Positions 61,232-64,000 of a stretch of DNA of 64,000 nucleotides are shown piece by piece; position 1 is the stretch's first letter; each line of letters opens with the position of its first letter. The notes beneath the pieces were generated by a model. The model was not told the DNA's origin. It searched no databases and saw only the letters and a program-made list of their open reading frames with translations. This stretch comes from Streptomyces bauhiniae (GTDB taxonomy: Bacteria; Actinomycetota; Actinomycetes; Streptomycetales; Streptomycetaceae): the NCBI RefSeq assembly GCF_004784475.1, contig NZ_SRRT01000009.1:1-64000 (forward strand), given 5' to 3'. A program made the position numbers and the translations under genes.

Positions 61232-61885
61232 GTGCACGTGCAGGAATGGCTGGACTCGGTGCCCGCCGTCGCCGTCTACGCCCTGGTGAGCCTGGTGATC
61301 GGGCTGGAGAGCCTCGGCATCCCGCTGCCCGGCGAGATCGTCCTCGTCTCGGCCGCGCTGATGTCCTCCCAGCACACCGGGATCGACCCCTTCGTCCTCG
61401 GCGCCTGCGCCACGGCCGGCGCGGTGATCGGTGACTCCATCGGCTACGCGATCGGCCGCAAGGGCGGACGCCCGCTGCTGACCTGGCTGGGGCGGAAGTT
61501 CCCCCGGCACTTCGGTGAGGCGCATGTGGCGACCGCCGAGCGGTCCTTCGAGAAGTGGGGCATGTGGGCGGTCTTCTTCGGCCGCTTCATCGCCCTGCTC
61601 CGCATCTTCGCCGGACCCCTCGCGGGCGTCCTGCGCATGCCGTACTGGAAGTTCCTGATCGCCAACGTGCTCGGCGGCGTGGTCTGGGCGGGCGGCACCA
61701 CGGCCGTCGTCTACTACGTCGGCATGGTCGCGGAGGACTGGCTCAAGCGGTTCTCCTGGGTGGCGCTGGTCGCCGCGATCGTCGTCGGCCTCGGCTCCTT
61801 CGTGATCATGAAGCGCCGCTCGCAGCGCAAGGAGTCGGCCGGGGAGGCCCCCGAGGCCGAGCCGGTCGGCGCCGACCAGGCGTAG
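61232..61885 (+). CDS. DedA-family membrane protein
   Basis: A 217-residue DedA protein with about five helices and the family patterns LESLGIPLPGEIVL, GDSIGYAIGRKGG and FFGRFIALLRIFAGPLAG. DedA proteins are proposed undecaprenyl-phosphate or lipid transporters; the function here is inferred from that. GGAGG lies 7 nt before GTG 61232. A C-terminal charged tail is short. Confidence 0.9.
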   Translation: MHVQEWLDSVPAVAVYALVSLVIGLESLGIPLPGEIVLVSAALMSSQHTGIDPFVLGACATAGAVIGDSIGYAIGRKGGRPLLTWLGRKFPRHFGEAHVATAERSFEKWGMWAVFFGRFIALLRIFAGPLAGVLRMPYWKFLIANVLGGVVWAGGTTAVVYYVGMVAEDWLKRFSWVALVAAIVVGLGSFVIMKRRSQRKESAGEAPEAEPVGADQA

Positions 61886-61905
61886 GGGCCCCGCCCGCAC
61901 CCCTC

Positions 61906-62433
61906 CTACTCGTGCACGGCCCGGTGCGTCTTCGCCAGGTCCGCGTACAGGGTGCCGTTCAGGGTGACGCCCTGCCGCTCCTCCTCCGACAGCTCCCGGC
62001 GGACCTTCGCCGGGACCCCCGCCACCAGCGAACCGGGCGGCACGACCATGCCCTGCGGGACCAGGGCCTGGGCGGCGATGAGGGAACCGGCGCCGATCAC
62101 CGCGCCGTTCAGCACGGTCGCGCCCATCCCGATCAGGCAGTCGTCCTCCACCGTGGCGCCGTGCACCACGGCGTTGTGGCCGACGGAGACGCGCTCACCG
62201 ATCGCCAGCGGGAACCCGGGGTCGGCGTGCAGGGTGGCGTTGTCCTGGACGTTGGCGTCCGCGCCGACGGTGATCCGCTCCACGTCACCGCGCACCACGG
62301 CCCCGTACCAGACGCTCGCGCCCGCCCGCAGGGTCACGTCGCCGATCACCGTGGCGTTGGGGGCGACGAACGCCTCCGGGTCGATCGCCGGTTCCCTACC
62401 GCCGATGCCCACGATCAGGGCCTTGTGCGTCAT
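61906..62433 (-). CDS. Gamma-class carbonic anhydrase-like hexapeptide protein
   Basis: A 175-residue left-handed beta-helix protein. Repeats ATVIGDVTLRAGASVWYGAV and histidines in LHADPG and SVGHNAVVHG match the zinc ligands of Cam-type gamma-carbonic anhydrases (PaaY/CaiE group). Zinc binding is inferred; catalysis is unproven. It is close to the convergent DedA gene. Confidence 0.87.
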   Translation of the reverse strand: MTHKALIVGIGGREPAIDPEAFVAPNATVIGDVTLRAGASVWYGAVVRGDVERITVGADANVQDNATLHADPGFPLAIGERVSVGHNAVVHGATVEDDCLIGMGATVLNGAVIGAGSLIAAQALVPQGMVVPPGSLVAGVPAKVRRELSEEERQGVTLNGTLYADLAKTHRAVHE

Positions 62434-62590
62434 CCGTGTCCACCGTCTCTCTGCCGGGCGGCTGTGCTCTTCACCCAATCGGGCCGGACCGCGCCGGGCG
62501 GTCTCCCCGCGCACGGTAGGGCATCGCGGGGCCGGCCGGATGGGGTGAAGATCACAGCGGTACGGCGCCTCGCAGTGAGTGACCGCTGAG

Positions 62591-62602
62591 TAACGTGGGC
62601 GG
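62591..62602 (+). promoter_or_regulatory. Leaderless-type -10 element of the acyltransferase gene
   Basis: TAACGT (62591-62596) is followed by 6 nt and GTG 62603. Confidence 0.55.
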
Positions 62603-63367
62603 GTGCCGAAGCCCAAGAACACGTTCACCTCCTGGCGGCAGGGGCTCGCCCAGCGTGCCGTCCATGCCGTGTGGGGCTGGGCGCAGCGCCGGGGCGCGGT
62701 CACCGCCGGGCATCCGGGCCGTTTCCGGTTCGGCGCGATCGGTGAGGCCACCCGGCTCGCCTTCCCGCTCGGCACGGTCTTCGGGGAGCCCTGGATCACG
62801 CTCGGCTCGCACTGCATCATCGCCGAGCAGGTCACCCTCACCGCCGGTCTCATGCCCGACCTCGACCTCGGCCCCGAACCGATCCTGCGCATCGGTGACG
62901 GCGTGGTCCTCGGCCGGGGCAGCCACGTCATCGCGGACACCACGGTCACCATCGGCCGCGACTGCTACTTCGGCCCGTACGTCTACGTCACCTCCACCAA
63001 CCACTCCTACGACGATCCGCACGAGCCCATCGGCCGGCAGTGGCCCCGCATGGAGCCCGTGGAGATCGGCCCCGGCTGCTGGATCGGCACCGGCGCGGTG
63101 ATCCTGCCCGGCGCCCGGATCGGCCGGAACGTGGTGGTCGCGGCCGGCGCGGTGGTGCGCGGCACGGTCCCGGACCACGCCGTGGTCGCCGGTGCGCCCG
63201 CCCGCGTTGTACGGCGCTGGACCCCCGACGAGGGCTGGCAGCCACCGCTGCGCACCCCCGCCCCGGTGCCGCCCCCGGCGGGGGTCACCGGCGCGCAACT
63301 GGGCGCGCTGGCCGCGCTGGACGAGGAACAGGTCGAGCAGCTCGCCAGGCTGGACGCGGAAGGCTGA
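62603..63367 (+). CDS. Hexapeptide-repeat acyltransferase
   Basis: A 254-residue LbetaH acyltransferase. TLGSHCIIAEQVTLT, TTVTIGRDCYFGPYVYVT, the catalytic-type histidine in STNHSYDDP, IGPGCWIGTGAVILPGARIG and VPDHAVVAGAPARVV are typical of sugar O-acetyltransferases. Acyl donor and acceptor are unknown. GTG 62603 lacks a ribosome site and follows TAACGT by 6 nt. The C-terminal ~35 residues are a non-repeat extension. Confidence 0.87.
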   Translation: MPKPKNTFTSWRQGLAQRAVHAVWGWAQRRGAVTAGHPGRFRFGAIGEATRLAFPLGTVFGEPWITLGSHCIIAEQVTLTAGLMPDLDLGPEPILRIGDGVVLGRGSHVIADTTVTIGRDCYFGPYVYVTSTNHSYDDPHEPIGRQWPRMEPVEIGPGCWIGTGAVILPGARIGRNVVVAAGAVVRGTVPDHAVVAGAPARVVRRWTPDEGWQPPLRTPAPVPPPAGVTGAQLGALAALDEEQVEQLARLDAEG

Positions 63368-63382
63368 GCGGGCGCGTGCTCC

Positions 63383-63440
63383 GCACCGCGCAGTACAGTG
63401 CGGTGCACGGGCGGGTGCGGCGCACGGCCGTCCCGTGCAC
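63383..63440. promoter_or_regulatory. Two overlapping hairpins before the XRE-cupin gene
   Basis: GCACCGC (63383-63389) pairs with GCGGTGC (63400-63406), while GTGCACGGG (63403-63411) pairs with CCCGTGCAC (63432-63440). They share 63403-63406 and cannot form together. They may be the acyltransferase terminator or an attenuator-like pair. Confidence 0.45.
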
Positions 63441-63462
63441 CCGATCCGGTCATTCCTGGCCC

Positions 63463-64000
63463 GTGACCGACGGGGCCTCTGTGGCCTCTGTGACTCCCGA
63501 TGTGATCTGCAATGGACGTGATGTGGCGGACCTCGACCTGCTGACCCAGTCCCTCGCGCGCAACGTCCGCCGCTGGCGCACCGAGCGCGGGTTCACGCTG
63601 GACACGCTGGCCGCCCGCGCCGGGGTCAGCCGGGGCATGCTCATCCAGATCGAGCAGGCCCGCACCAACCCCAGCATCGGCACCGTCGTCAAGATCGGCG
63701 ACGCGCTCGGGATCAGCGTCACCACGCTGCTGGACTACGAACAGGGGCCGCGTGTCCGGGTCGTCCCCGCCGACCAGGCGGTCCGGCTCTGGCACACCGA
63801 GGGCGGCAGCTACAACCGGCTGCTGGCCGGCACCGAGGCGCCCGGCCCGCTGGAGCTGTGGGACTGGCACCTGATGCCGGGCGAGCACAGCAGCGCCGAC
63901 CCGCACCCCTCCGGCACGGTCGAGCTGGTCCACGTCACCGCCGGCGAACTCACCCTGGAGGTGGACGGGGTACGGCACGCGGTCCCGGCCGGGGCGAGCG
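63463..64000 (+). CDS. XRE-family regulator with cupin domain (3' end cut by the window)
   Basis: At least 179 residues, running out of the window. The HTH (about 28-85) contains NVRRWRTERGFTLDTLAARA and GMLIQIEQARTNPSIGTVVK. A cupin (about 105 to the end) has WDWHLMPGEHSSADPHPSG and VELVHVTAGELTLEVDG. Such proteins sense a small ligand and control catabolic or transport genes. GTG 63463 is the chosen start; GTG 63523 is in frame. Confidence 0.85.
   Translation, partial: MTDGASVASVTPDVICNGRDVADLDLLTQSLARNVRRWRTERGFTLDTLAARAGVSRGMLIQIEQARTNPSIGTVVKIGDALGISVTTLLDYEQGPRVRVVPADQAVRLWHTEGGSYNRLLAGTEAPGPLELWDWHLMPGEHSSADPHPSGTVELVHVTAGELTLEVDGVRHAVPAGAS

Overview
The window is chromosomal DNA from a high-GC actinomycete, almost certainly a Streptomyces. 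The evidence is very high third-position GC, many GTG starts, many promoters placed 6-7 nt before the start codon (leaderless type), a divergent EF-Tu of the Tuf3 class, and a gene order that resembles, from memory, the S. coelicolor segment running from SCO1389 down to about SCO1321. I see about 72 protein genes, the 5S end of an rRNA operon, one tandem glycine riboswitch and several terminators. I see no transposase, integrase, CRISPR array, tRNA or prophage.

Region 1 (1-14125). The 5S rRNA and rrn terminator are followed by a block that is conserved in actinobacteria: eukaryote-type cardiolipin synthase, a mannose-1-P guanylyltransferase fused to a decayed phosphomannomutase domain, DUF881 - small membrane protein - DUF881, a GarA/OdhI-type FHA protein, an FtsR-like MerR regulator, a DUF151 nuclease-like protein, a second MerR, DNA polymerase IV, a PRC-barrel protein (opposite strand), and riboswitch-controlled gcvP. 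This parallels M. tuberculosis Rv1822-Rv1832, but gcvH is absent from the block here.

Region 2 (14150-25819). A molybdate locus: a two-Mop molbindin, ModC, ModB and ModA, a small molybdopterin-type oxidoreductase domain, and an HTH-Mop regulator. It is followed by an APC-superfamily permease, a universal stress protein, small conserved proteins, a GCS2-type ligase and a CPBP membrane protease.

Region 3 (25821-43623). A metabolic and regulatory mosaic: PhzF-like isomerase, NadE, DUF664 and VOC proteins, a PadR regulator with a candidate palindromic operator, an orphan Clp N-domain protein, two EamA exporters (one divergent from a LysR), a MocR regulator divergent from a flavin-binding pyridoxamine-oxidase-like protein with a perfect palindrome between them, a Rieske lipoprotein operon, a butyrolactone-receptor-like TetR overlapping a cytochrome P450 tail to tail, a HipA-like kinase translationally coupled to DUF3037, and a FabG/SDR pair behind a textbook promoter.

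Region 4 (43764-64000). Housekeeping and envelope genes: oligopeptide-type binding lipoprotein, uracil-DNA glycosylase, a TetR/FAD-monooxygenase pair with two operator-like palindromes, Gfo/Idh/MocA oxidoreductase, apolipoprotein N-acyltransferase, HAD phosphatase, UppP with a small coupled gene, TVP38 and DedA membrane proteins, EF-Tu3, a spermidine-synthase-like protein, an MFS exporter, a proline/glutamine-rich membrane protein, hotdog thioesterase, MBL hydrolase, gamma-carbonic anhydrase, a hexapeptide acyltransferase, and an XRE-cupin regulator cut by the window end.

A recurrent feature is tight packing: GTGA start/stop overlaps inside operons, and convergent pairs whose coding ends overlap by 4 to 93 nt.
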